Assembly (NCBI GenBank): GCA_947648215.1
Contig: CANSMW010000011.1
Location: forward strand, 1-64,000
DNA: 64,000 nt
Direction: 5' to 3'
From: an uncultured Clostridium sp.
GTDB lineage: Bacteria; Bacillota; Clostridia; TANB77; CAG-508
This document shows, piece by piece, positions 50,245 to 58,257 of the stretch. Positions within the stretch are counted from its first letter, which is position 1. Each line of letters begins with the position of its first letter. Under the pieces are notes generated by a model. The model was given only the letters and a program-made list of their open reading frames with translations, had not been told where the DNA came from and did no database searches. The translations under genes were made by a program, and so were the position numbers.

Positions 50245-51057
50245 ATGTTAAAATTTTCGAGTTTATATAGTGGTAGTACAGGAAATAGTTTACTTGTTCA
50301 AAGTGAACATCATAATGTTTTAATTGATAGTGGTGTAAGTGCCAAAAAAATTGTAGAAGGGTTAGACCAAGTTGGTGTTTGTGCTAGCGATATTGATGCT
50401 ATTTTAGTTACTCATGAGCATTCTGACCATGTACAAAGTTTAGCAACCATTTCCAAAAAGTTTGATATTCCTGTGTATGCAAACCAAAATACTTGGGAAG
50501 CTATGCCAGATAAGAAAGATAAAATTGAAGAAAAAAACCAAAGATGTTTTGTTACTTCAGACCATTTTGAGATTGGTGATTTACTGGTAAAACCTTTTGC
50601 CATTCCTCATGATGCAGCAGAACCTTGTGGTTTTACTTTTTCTTGTAAGGATGAGAAAATTGGTATTGCTACTGACATTGGACATATGACCAAGGAAATT
50701 ATGAATTGTTTAGAAGGAAGCCAATTTTTGTTGTTAGAATCCAATTATGAACCTGAGGTGCTAAAATGTTCTCGTTATCCTTATTTATTAAAAACTCGAA
50801 TTGCTGGACCAAATGGTCATTTATCCAATCAATTAGCAGGAAAAACTATTGCCAAATTAGTTGGTTCTGGTCTACAAGAAGTTATGCTTGGACATTTGAG
50901 TAAAGAAAATAATTTCCCAGAATTGGCTTTAAAATCGGTATGGGAAGAATTGCATTTTGTAGGAATTGATGATACCGCTCTTCCTATTTATGTTGCTAGT
51001 AGAACTTCTCCAACAACTATGGCAAAAGTATTTTCTTCCTTTGATATGGCTCATTAA
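50245..51057 (+). CDS. yycJ: YycJ/WalJ-type metallo-beta-lactamase-fold hydrolase
   Basis: 270 residues from ATG 50245, giving MLKFSSLYSGSTGNSLLVQS, the family start; the in-frame ATG at 50221 would add a basic stretch. Metal motif THEHSDHVQSL (HxHxDH) and further His/Asp ligands (DIGHMTKE, LLLESNYEPEVL, MLGHLSKENN) are visible. In bacilli YycJ is linked to cell-wall and DNA-repair control and lies near rlmH, as here. Confidence 0.88.
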   Translation: MLKFSSLYSGSTGNSLLVQSEHHNVLIDSGVSAKKIVEGLDQVGVCASDIDAILVTHEHSDHVQSLATISKKFDIPVYANQNTWEAMPDKKDKIEEKNQRCFVTSDHFEIGDLLVKPFAIPHDAAEPCGFTFSCKDEKIGIATDIGHMTKEIMNCLEGSQFLLLESNYEPEVLKCSRYPYLLKTRIAGPNGHLSNQLAGKTIAKLVGSGLQEVMLGHLSKENNFPELALKSVWEELHFVGIDDTALPIYVASRTSPTTMAKVFSSFDMAH

Positions 51058-51080
51058 GAAAATGATGAAAAGGAGTTATT

Positions 51081-51564
51081 ATGCTTTCAATTAATGTTGT
51101 TTGTATTGGAAAATTAAAAGAAACTTATTTAAAAGAAGCTGTATATGAATATCAGAAACGTTTATCCAAATACTGCCATATTCAAATAATCGAATTATTA
51201 GATGAAAAATTGCCTACAAAGTTAAATGCTTCTACTATTTTAGAAGTGAAACAAAAAGAGTCCATTCGTATGCTTGAACAGATTAAGAAAGATTCTTATG
51301 TAATTTGTTTGGATTTAAAACGGTAACGAATATTCGAGTGAAGATTTTTCGAAAAAAATAGAGGATATTGCTTTACGTACGAACAGTTCGATTACTTTTG
51401 TAATTGGTGGTACTTTGGGACTACATGATACGATGTTATCACACGCAAATGAAACCATTTGTTTTTCAAAAATGACATTTCCCCACCAATTAATTCGTGT
51501 ATTTTTATTAGAACAATTATTTCGCGCCTTTAAGATTTCAAAGGGCGAAACCTATCATTGGTAG
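51081..51564 (+). CDS. rlmH: 23S rRNA pseudouridine-1915 N3-methyltransferase RlmH, read through a CGG +1 site
   Basis: 160 residues, exact family length. RlmH is a SPOUT methyltransferase acting on helix 69 of 23S rRNA. The normal frame ends at TAA after CGG 51321-51323 (AAA CGG TAA). Skipping C gives VICLDLKGNEYSSEDFSKKI, then the SAM-knot FVIGGTLGL and the C-terminal MTFPHQLIRVFLLEQLFRAF, all family signatures. This is the clearest case because the 0-frame stop follows CGG at once. AAAAGGAG precedes ATG. Confidence 0.95.
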
Positions 51565-51640
51565 TAGGGGTCGATGCCTTCATCGACCCCTTTTGATTTT
51601 TGCATTACGTTTGCGGGTCGATGTGGGCATCGACCCCTAC
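51564..51640 (+). repeat. Two type-1 palindromic repeats after rlmH
   Basis: Units at 51564-51595 (GTAGGGGTCGATGCCTTCATCGACCCC, then TTTTG) and 51614-51640 (CGGGTCGATGTGGGCATCGACCCCTAC). The first can act as terminator of the murA-yycJ-rlmH group. Confidence 0.7.
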
Positions 51641-51698
51641 AAAAGTCTGTATAAACCTTCTTTTATTTGGTAATACTAATATAAAGGAGGTTTTTGTT

Positions 51699-53199
51699 AT
51701 GAAAAATTCGTATTGGTTGGATTCGGTTTGTTTACCTGAATTTCCAAGGTTAGAAAAAAATTTGAAAGTGGATGTTTGTATTATAGGTGGTGGAATTACT
51801 GGTCTTTCTACTGCTTATTATTTAACCCAAAATGGTTATGATGTTTGTGTGTTAGAAAAAGAAAAACTTTCTTCTCATACAACTCGGAAATACTACCGCA
51901 AAAATTACTTCTGGGCATGATTTGTTTTATGATTACTTAATTCATACCTTTGGTATGGAATTTGCTAAAAATTATTTAACAGCAAATGAACAGGCAATTC
52001 ATCATATCTATGATATTATTCAAAAAGAACATATTTCTTGCGATTTTGAGTGGCAAGATAATTTTGTGTATACCGATTTAGAAGAAGAAGTTATTAAAAT
52101 AAAAAATGAAGTTTCCAGCGTGAATTCACTTGGTTTTCCTGCTGAATTTGTAACAAATGCTTCTCTTCCTTTTCCTATTTTAGCAGGTATTAAATTTCCA
52201 AACCAAGCACAGTTTCATCCTTTAAAATATGTGCAAGGCTTGGTAAACTCCATTACCAATCATGGCGGACAAATTTATGAACATACAAAAGTTTATGATG
52301 TTCATAAAAAAGAGAATGGTTATGAAGTAGAAACTACTCATCATCATGTTAAATCAAAATATGTGGTACTTGCTTGCCATTATCCAATTATCAATGCACC
52401 TGGATTTTACTTCTTAAAAATGTACCAGGAAACTTCGTATGTCATTGGTTTTACAACTAATTCTGACCTTTTTTCTGGCATGTATATTAATACAAAATCT
52501 CCTATTTGTTCTTTGCGAACCGTTCCTTATCAAGATACTAGACTCGTATTAATGGGTGGCTCTTCTCATAAGACGGGAAGTAAAGAGGATTTATCGAATT
52601 GTTATCGTGATTTAGAAAATCGAGCAAAAGAGTTATATCCAGATGCCAATATTCTTTACCATTGGAACACCGAAGATTGTATTCCTCTTGATAAAATTCC
52701 TTATATTGGTGAATTTTCTAACTTAATGCCACATATGTATGTTGCCACTGGTTTTAAAAAATGGGGTATGACGACTTCTAATGTAGCTGCTAATATTATT
52801 TGTGATATGATTATGGAAAAAGAAAATCCTTATGCTACCACTTTTGAATCCACAAGATTTCACCCTCTTCAAAATGGAACCGAATTTGTAAATATGTTAA
52901 AACAAACAACCAATTCTCTTGTTTTAGATAAATTTAAAATTCCAGAAGAAACCTTAGCTTCGATTGGAAAAGAGGAAGGAAAAATCATTGAATTTGGAAA
53001 TACAAAACTTGGCATTTACCGTGATAAAGATGGCACGTATTTTGCTGTACGTCCAATTTGTAGCCATTTAGGCTGTGAACTTTCTTGGAATAATTTAGAT
53101 AAAACTTGGGATTGCCCTTGTCATGGTTCTCGTTTTAGCTATATGGGAAAATCCCTTTATGACCCAAGTATTAAAGACTTAGAACTAATTTCTTTATAG
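51699..53199 (+). CDS. FAD-dependent oxidoreductase with C-terminal Rieske domain, read through a CGG +1 site
   Basis: About 499 residues from ATG 51699 (AAGGAGG upstream). The N-terminal FAD-binding fold has VCIIGGGITGLSTAYYLTQN. CGG at 51885-51887 (ACT CGG A) breaks the frame; skipping C gives LSSHTTGNTTAKITSGHDLF, the family loop. The body is a DAO-type oxidoreductase. The C-terminus is a Rieske [2Fe-2S] domain, CSHLGC ... CPCHGSRF, so electrons probably pass between FAD and the cluster. Substrate is unknown. Similar fusions are known in bacilli as YhfW-like proteins. Confidence 0.88.
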
Positions 53200-53203
53200 G
53201 GGA

Positions 53204-53245
53204 TATTAATAAAGATAGGCAGTTTAAATTACCTATCTTTATTTT
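53204..53245. terminator. Bidirectional Rho-independent terminator
   Basis: AATAAAGATAGG / CCTATCTTTATT stem followed by TTTTTATT; it separates convergent genes. Confidence 0.85.
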
Positions 53246-53248
53246 TTA

Positions 53249-54239
53249 TTAAATTCCCAATGTATACGCTGTTGCCTCACTTGTTCCATCTCCTCCTGTT
53301 ATTTTTATACTTCCAGCCTTCAAAGAAAAACAAGGACGTATACCATATGAACTCTTAAAACCATAAAGTCGACCATCTGGCGAAATATAAGCTATCCTAC
53401 CACCAGAGACCGTTCCCCTCTGCACATACCAAATATTAAACCTTACTTCATCCGAATAAGACCATGAACGAGATGCAAGCCAGAACCCCTCGTCTGAAGA
53501 AAGTATATCAATTTCTCGTAATTTTGTTACATCCGTAATATAATTTTTATCTTCGTCATAAAATCCTGTATCTCTACTTGTCCATCCAGATGGCATTGTC
53601 CATGATTTTGGAATAGAAACAGTATCCAATGCGTCCAATATATTTCCTTCACGATCTCTCACCTTATTTTTATCTATAAATATTCCATTTTGTACAGTCG
53701 GTATACTTCCTATGCATCTTCCATCATATGCATATTTCATATTTACATAATTTTTCGCTTTGTTGTTTAATGTCTCTATTGCTACATTATATGCTGTCTT
53801 TCCTTCTTCCCATAGAGCTTTTTCAATTAATGCAAAAGCCTCTCCTACATTTTTATCTGATACAATCTGTAATCCATATTCTGAATCTACTGGGTATAGT
53901 ACTCTACAAGTTATTATTCCATTTTCTCCTACTGTTGTTACTCCTGTATCGTATTTGATATAATCCCCTGCTTTTAATGCTTTTACTTCTTCTGATGGTT
54001 CTGTTGGATTTATTGGGTCTGTATTATCTCCTCCTTCTGGTGGATTGGGTGTTGTTCCTCCTATTATATTTTCTGCTTCTGCCCATAAATTTGATAGTTC
54101 CTCATCTTCTCTTTTGGCTGCTTCTTGGTAATTTCTTCCTGCTTCTTCGGCTCTTCTTAATATTCCTCTTTGTCCTACCGTTAGGTTTATCGTGATTGCT
54201 GCCAAAATTAGTAGAATAATTATCGTTATTACGAGTGCT
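53249..54239 (-). pseudogene. Pilin-like surface protein gene cut by the mobile element
   Basis: The visible reading frame begins inside a prepilin-like hydrophobic segment (LTALVITIIILLILAAITIN) and continues through LTVGQRGILRRAEEAGRNYQ, a Pro/Gly/Thr linker (about 50-75), and a secreted domain ending RPCFSLKAGSIKITGGDG, TSEATAYTLGI. The leader and start codon are missing; in their place is the 3' end of the serine recombinase gene at 54229. Thus the element integrated within the conserved 5' part of the gene, and the lost start should lie beyond the right edge. The fragment may be silent unless excision restores it. Confidence 0.72.
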
Positions 54240-54245
54240 GTAAGG
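54222..54245. other. Attachment-site junction (left end of the mobile element)
   Basis: The last recombinase codons (TTA CAG CAC TCG TAA) overlap, in another frame, the pilin-leader codons CTT ACA GCA CTC GTA. Crossover is therefore at or just before CTTACAGC, in DNA encoding the conserved LTALV of pilin leaders. Confidence 0.55.
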
Positions 54246-55845
54246 ATAAAATGTTACTTTTTTCATCAAAAATATATGGGTTTTCGTAACCCTTTAAATA
54301 AAAATCAAATTTTGTATCATTGTATATAACAACTTTATCAACTAATTCCTTACAAATGTTTTTACTAAACTTTTTCAAATTCAATATGTTATCTACCGTT
54401 TTTCTAACACTACTTAATATTTCTTCAATATTATCTCTAATTTTGATTTTCTGCTCTTGTGCTTTTAGTTCTTTTTCTAATTTTATCATTTTGTTTTCTA
54501 TCTCTTTGTTCTTTAGTCTATAAGTTTCTTCATCAATTATTTCTTTTATACACAAATCTAGTAGTTTGTTTTTTTCTTTACAAAGTTGTTCTTTTTCCTT
54601 TAAAATTATATCACTTAATTCAGTTTCTTTTTCACATTTATTTATTGCTTTTTTAACATATTCTTCTACATCTCTTTTGATTTCATTTTTATTAGTTAAT
54701 ATTTCTTTTAAAGCCTTTGTGAAGCATTCTTTTAGAAGTTCATTATTTACTCTATCATTATTGCATCCTATTTCTTGGTCATTTTCTATATGTTTCTTTC
54801 CATATTTAGTAGCAGTATAACATCTCCATGTTTTTCTTATTGTTCCATCTTTTCTTTTTCTATTTTCGCCACCAACATAAGATGCACCACAGCAAGCACA
54901 AACTAATTTGCCAGAGAAAGTATGCTTATTTGTGTATTTACTTTTTTCATGTTTATACATTTCACTTCTTCTTTTTAATTCTTTTTGTGTTGCCATAAAT
55001 GTTTCCCTGTCAATTATAGCCTCATGATGATTTTCTTTATAAATAAATTCTACTTCGCCTTGATTATATTTTTTAGTATGCTCTAAAAAGTCAGTAGTGT
55101 ATGTAATCCTTTGTTTTAAATCTCCTATGTACTTCACATTTTGTAAAATATCTAAAATCGTTGATTCTCTCCAGTCTGTTGACTTCTCTTTACTTCTAGT
55201 TCTCTTGATTTCAACTCCTCTTTCTTTTAGTTCTTTTGCAATAGTATAAGCACCTTTACCTTCATGAAGATACATATTAAATATTTCTCTTACTATTGCT
55301 GCTTCTTTTTCGTTAATTACTAATTTGGTCTTTTTACCAGTTATAGGATCTCTGACAAAATCGTAGCCATATACTATATTTCCAAAAGCAACTCCTTTTT
55401 TCATACTTTGTATTACTCCAAATTGTACCCTTTCAGAAATTCTCCTACTTTCATCTTGAGCTAATCCTGCCATTATTGTTAGTCTTAATTCTCCATCTGT
55501 ATCAAATGTACTAATATTGTCTATTATGAATCTTACTTCAATTCCTATTTTTTTAAATTCTCTTGTCTTTTCTAGTGTATCTACTGTATTCCTTGCAAAC
55601 CTACATACTTCTTTTGTCAGTATAATATCATATTTGTTTTTTAGCCTATCTCGATACATTCTATTAAAGTCATTTCTCTTTTTTAATGATGTTCCACTAA
55701 TTCCTTCATCTGCATATATTTCAATTAGTTTCCAGTCCTTATGTTGGCTTACATATTCTTCAAAATACAACCTTTGATTTTCCAAAGAATTTTTTTGATC
55801 TTCATGGTCAGTAGATACACGACAGTATGCAACAACTCGCTTCAT
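54229..55845 (-). CDS. Large serine recombinase (integrase)
   Basis: 538 residues. The N-terminal resolvase domain has RVVAYCRVSTDHEDQKNSLE, with the nucleophilic Ser in YCRVST, and KEVCRFARN, GLAQDESRRISERVQFG. A recombinase domain with the zinc motif (CACCGASYVG ... CYTATKYG) and a coiled coil (about 410-490) follow, as in TnpX/phage-type integrases. Its 3' end forms the left junction of the element, so its last residues derive from the target gene. It likely catalyses insertion and excision. Confidence 0.92.
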   Translation of the reverse strand: MKRVVAYCRVSTDHEDQKNSLENQRLYFEEYVSQHKDWKLIEIYADEGISGTSLKKRNDFNRMYRDRLKNKYDIILTKEVCRFARNTVDTLEKTREFKKIGIEVRFIIDNISTFDTDGELRLTIMAGLAQDESRRISERVQFGVIQSMKKGVAFGNIVYGYDFVRDPITGKKTKLVINEKEAAIVREIFNMYLHEGKGAYTIAKELKERGVEIKRTRSKEKSTDWRESTILDILQNVKYIGDLKQRITYTTDFLEHTKKYNQGEVEFIYKENHHEAIIDRETFMATQKELKRRSEMYKHEKSKYTNKHTFSGKLVCACCGASYVGGENRKRKDGTIRKTWRCYTATKYGKKHIENDQEIGCNNDRVNNELLKECFTKALKEILTNKNEIKRDVEEYVKKAINKCEKETELSDIILKEKEQLCKEKNKLLDLCIKEIIDEETYRLKNKEIENKMIKLEKELKAQEQKIKIRDNIEEILSSVRKTVDNILNLKKFSKNICKELVDKVVIYNDTKFDFYLKGYENPYIFDEKSNILSLQHS

Positions 55846-55857
55846 ACTCTCTTATAC

Positions 55858-56581
55858 CTACCTTTCACTTAATTTTTTCATTTTCTTTGCTATTTTAATT
55901 CTTTCTGTAATCTTTTTTTTATAATCTTCATTTTCCCAAAGTGCTTTCATTTTTTCACTTCGTGATTTGTTTGCTTTTCTTCTTTTTCCTTCCTTTGTAG
56001 CTGTATCAACTTCTTTTTCTATTCTATTTCTTAAATTAGTAGCTTCTTTTTCATTGACTTGATATTTTCCATCGACAAAATCATAACCATATATTTTTTC
56101 TTTAGTATTTCTATCGTTTTTTACTTTTTTCTGTACTTTTTCAAATTCTTTTTTTCCTATTATAGCTCCGTGATAAATTTTCTCTTTTTGCTTTACTTCT
56201 CATTTCATTTTCGCTTTGAATCATAAAAACAATTATTTGAATTTGTGTCCTTCCTACTGCATCTGCTGTACTAATTTTTTCGTCCAAGAAAATTACTTCT
56301 ATTTGTTTTTGATTAAAAAATTTTATAAAAAAGTCTACCTTATAATTAGTTGCTTGACAAAATTGCCTTACATTTTTTATTAAAATAATATCAATATTTT
56401 CTTCTAAAGCTTCATTTAATAATTTCTCAAAACTTATACATTGTTTATTTTTTGTATAGTCTATAAATTTTTTTACTATTTTCCATTCTCCATAATCTTT
56501 AATATACTCTTGTATTTGCTTTTCAAAATCTTTTATACTCTTTTCATTATTATATAATCCATAAGTTACTACTTTTTTCAT
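55858..56581 (-). CDS. Resolvase-like protein, read through a CGG +1 site
   Basis: 240 residues. The N-terminal part resembles a serine resolvase catalytic domain (KVVTYGLYNNEKSIKDFEKQ, IDIILIKNVRQFCQATNYKV, QIIVFMIQSENEMRSKAKRE), but the usual nucleophilic Ser of YCRVS is replaced (YGLYN), so it is probably inactive as a recombinase. The normal frame ends after CGG 56168-56170 (TCA CGG A); skipping C gives ENLSGAIIGKKEFEKVQKKV and a basic C-terminus ending 13 bases before the large recombinase. It may be an accessory protein for excision. Confidence 0.72.
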
Positions 56582-56686
56582 CCTTGCTTGTCCTTTCCTA
56601 CTTTCTGTGCTAAAATAGTAGCAGAAAGTATTTTAATATTTTCCGAACTATCTATATTAGTTTCACGGCTATTGGATAGTTCTTTT

Positions 56687-56845
56687 TTATTTTTCAATAT
56701 CATTATGTATTGCTGTTTTCTTTATAATTGTTGCTTTGTTATCTTTTGTTTTCCTTAAAAGTACCTCTTTTTGCTCATTTTCTGATAATTGTTCTGGATT
56801 ACCTACTCTGCAATATGCAAAAACTCTCATTTCTGTTTTAGGCAT
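56687..56845 (-). CDS. Small protein resembling a recombinase N-terminus
   Basis: 52 residues. MPKTEMRVFAYCRVGNPEQL recalls the resolvase start YCRVS, with Ser replaced by Gly. The start overlaps the previous stop (TGATG). Ends 105 bases before the resolvase-like gene. Its function is unknown; it may be a remnant or a regulator. Confidence 0.5.
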   Translation of the reverse strand: MPKTEMRVFAYCRVGNPEQLSENEQKEVLLRKTKDNKATIIKKTAIHNDIEK

Positions 56846-56979
56846 CAAGCTACCCTCCTTTCAAAATCTTTGTCTATCTCTATAATTGCTAATTTCATTT
56901 CTTCTTCTGTTAGTATTCCTTGTTCATATAGGTCTTTTATAATTCCTATCTCTATACATTTTTTAGCAATTTCTCGCAT
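56845..56979 (-). CDS. Tiny SHOCT-like protein
   Basis: 44 residues, MREIAKKCIEIGIIKDLYEQ, then GILTEEEMKLAIIEIDKDFE. The LYEQGILTEEE pattern is like short oligomerisation motifs (SHOCT) found before recombinases in clostridial elements. GGAGGAATT precedes the start; its stop overlaps the next start. Confidence 0.5.
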   Translation of the reverse strand: MREIAKKCIEIGIIKDLYEQGILTEEEMKLAIIEIDKDFERRVA

Positions 56980-56995
56980 ACAATTCCTCCAATTT

Positions 56996-57041
56996 AAAAA
57001 GGAAGTTTTGTATTGCCTATAAATAGCATACTCAACTTCCT
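56996..57041 (-). terminator. Terminator after the MazF-like gene
   Basis: AGGAAGTTGAG ... AAAACTTCCT stem followed by TTTTT on the minus strand. Confidence 0.7.
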
Positions 57042-57097
57042 AAATCTTTTCCAAGGTACAAAATTTACCTTGCCTATATTTTTATAGATTTGACATA

Positions 57098-57853
57098 TTA
57101 TTTTCTATCTTTCACATTTTCTGCTTGTTTTTCAACTTCATCTGGAGAATATAAATCAATAAGTGTTAAGATATATTTTCCAAATTCCTCGTTTGAAATT
57201 TCCAAGTTCCCTGTATGTTTTAGATATTCTCTTGCTACCATTCCATAATATGCAATTTGATTTCTCGTAACAAATTCTGTTTTTTCTTCTATTCCCTCTC
57301 TATGTGGCACTTCTTTTTTGATTTTCTCTAAATCTATTCCTAATGAAATAATAAGAGCTTTATCTACTTTTCTCAATTCTCCAATATCTAAAGCTCCTAT
57401 ATAATATTTTAATCTTGATTTGTCTATTGCTTTGATTTGTTCTGTCAAAACAAGTGAATTTTGTTTTAGTCTATCTTTATACCCTTTTATATACACATGA
57501 GTTGGTATAATCGATTTTGAATTTACTTTACTTGTTATTGGTGCAATTATAACAGTTGGACTATGCTCATTTCCTATATTGTTTTGCAATATTACTACTG
57601 GTCTTACTCCTGTTTGTTCACTTCCTACATAAGTTTCGTCTAAAGCTGCATAATATAAATCTCCTCTTTTAATTTCCATTTTATTTCTATTCTCCTTTTT
57701 TTCTTTATAATTTTTCAAATATTCCATTTGTTCTTGATCTTCCATTATTTTTTCTTCTTCTGTTTTACTCATACTCGCATATAGAATCATTAAATATGTA
57801 AATATTGTGATAAGTATAAGTAGTATTAAAAATATAATTAGTAAAATATTCAT
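57098..57853 (-). CDS. Membrane-anchored MazF/PemK-like protein
   Basis: 251 residues. The N-terminus is a membrane helix (LLIIFLILLILITIFTYLMI) with a charged linker (about 30-57), followed by a MazF fold: KRGDLYYAALDE, GVRPVVILQNNIGNEHSPTV, IIAPITSK, IPTHVYI, LVLTEQIKAIDKSRL. The C-terminal part (about 195-251) is extra. MazF proteins cleave RNA at specific sites. An anchored form is unusual. I see no adjacent MazE-like antitoxin gene. AAAAGGAG precedes ATG at a normal distance, so the membrane start appears real. Confidence 0.75.
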   Translation of the reverse strand: MNILLIIFLILLILITIFTYLMILYASMSKTEEEKIMEDQEQMEYLKNYKEKKENRNKMEIKRGDLYYAALDETYVGSEQTGVRPVVILQNNIGNEHSPTVIIAPITSKVNSKSIIPTHVYIKGYKDRLKQNSLVLTEQIKAIDKSRLKYYIGALDIGELRKVDKALIISLGIDLEKIKKEVPHREGIEEKTEFVTRNQIAYYGMVAREYLKHTGNLEISNEEFGKYILTLIDLYSPDEVEKQAENVKDRK

Positions 57854-57878
57854 TGTTTTATTTCTCCTTTTTTATTCA

Positions 57879-57910
57879 AAAAGGCTACCTTATAGATTAG
57901 ATAGCCTTTT
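57879..57910 (-). terminator. Terminator between the structured RNA and the MazF-like gene
   Basis: AAAAGGCTATC ... AAGGTAGCCTTTTT stem with T-run. Confidence 0.75.
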
Positions 57911-57935
57911 ACAATTACTTTCTATCTTCTCCTAA

Positions 57936-58172
57936 AATTCATTAAACGGCAATTAGCTAAATTGCTCCACAGGACTTCCACCTACCTGCTTTCAACAGAT
58001 TTGTTCTCAATGCGTGGGACGGTTTTATCTCGCTCGTGCTATGACTAAACAAGTGTATCATTATACCTACTACTTGTCCTCGCCTTATAAGTGGCTATCT
58101 TATATTTAAGTAAAGTAATTTGTGAGATTACTTTTTAACTAGCTCGAATAGTAGGAATGTATTTAATGAATT
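57936..58172 (-). ncRNA. Candidate structured RNA upstream of the MazF-like gene
   Basis: About 237 bases with no open frame. A perfect 11-bp closing helix pairs 58162-58172 with 57936-57946 (AATTCATTAAA / TTTAATGAATT). Inside are hairpins at 58112-58135 (AAAGTAAT/ATTACTTT), 58049-58077 (ACAAGT...ACTTGT with an inner GTAT/ATAC helix) and 57949-57965 (GCAATTTAGCTAATTGC). Unlike its AT-rich surroundings the middle is GC-richer. A terminator follows at 57879. I do not recognise an Rfam family; it could be a riboswitch-like leader or a small RNA. Confidence 0.6.
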
Positions 58173-58205
58173 GCTATTTAATTTTCAAAGTTCATGTGGA
58201 ATAAA

Positions 58206-58244
58206 AATTCCTCTCATTTCTCCTGTGAAAAAATGAGAGGTTTG
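58206..58244 (-). terminator. Terminator after the sigma-like gene
   Basis: CCTCTCATTT / AAATGAGAGG stem followed by AATTTTTATT. Confidence 0.8.
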
Positions 58245-58257
58245 TAGGATTAAATTT

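Noticed and set aside
675..56170. Broken genes as assembly or sequencing errors
   Set aside because: All breaks have the same signature, an extra C directly before a glycine GGN codon in phase. Errors would fall in any phase and context. CGG in other phases is never associated with a break.
675..56170. Broken genes as true pseudogenes
   Set aside because: Both sides of every break keep family motifs and several are normally essential genes with normal total length; no other lesions are present in them.
675..56170. CGG reassigned to another amino acid such as Trp or Gln
   Set aside because: Reassignment would keep the reading frame; here the downstream sequence is right only after a +1 shift.
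48879..56581. Classical slippery-site +1 frameshifting (prfB type)
   Set aside because: There is no shared upstream codon, no Shine-Dalgarno-like element at fixed distance and usually no stop at the site.
57880..58200. tRNA, tmRNA, RNase P or group II intron
   Set aside because: No cloverleaf, no CCA end, no tmRNA tag frame, no conserved RNase P core and no intron domain V were found.
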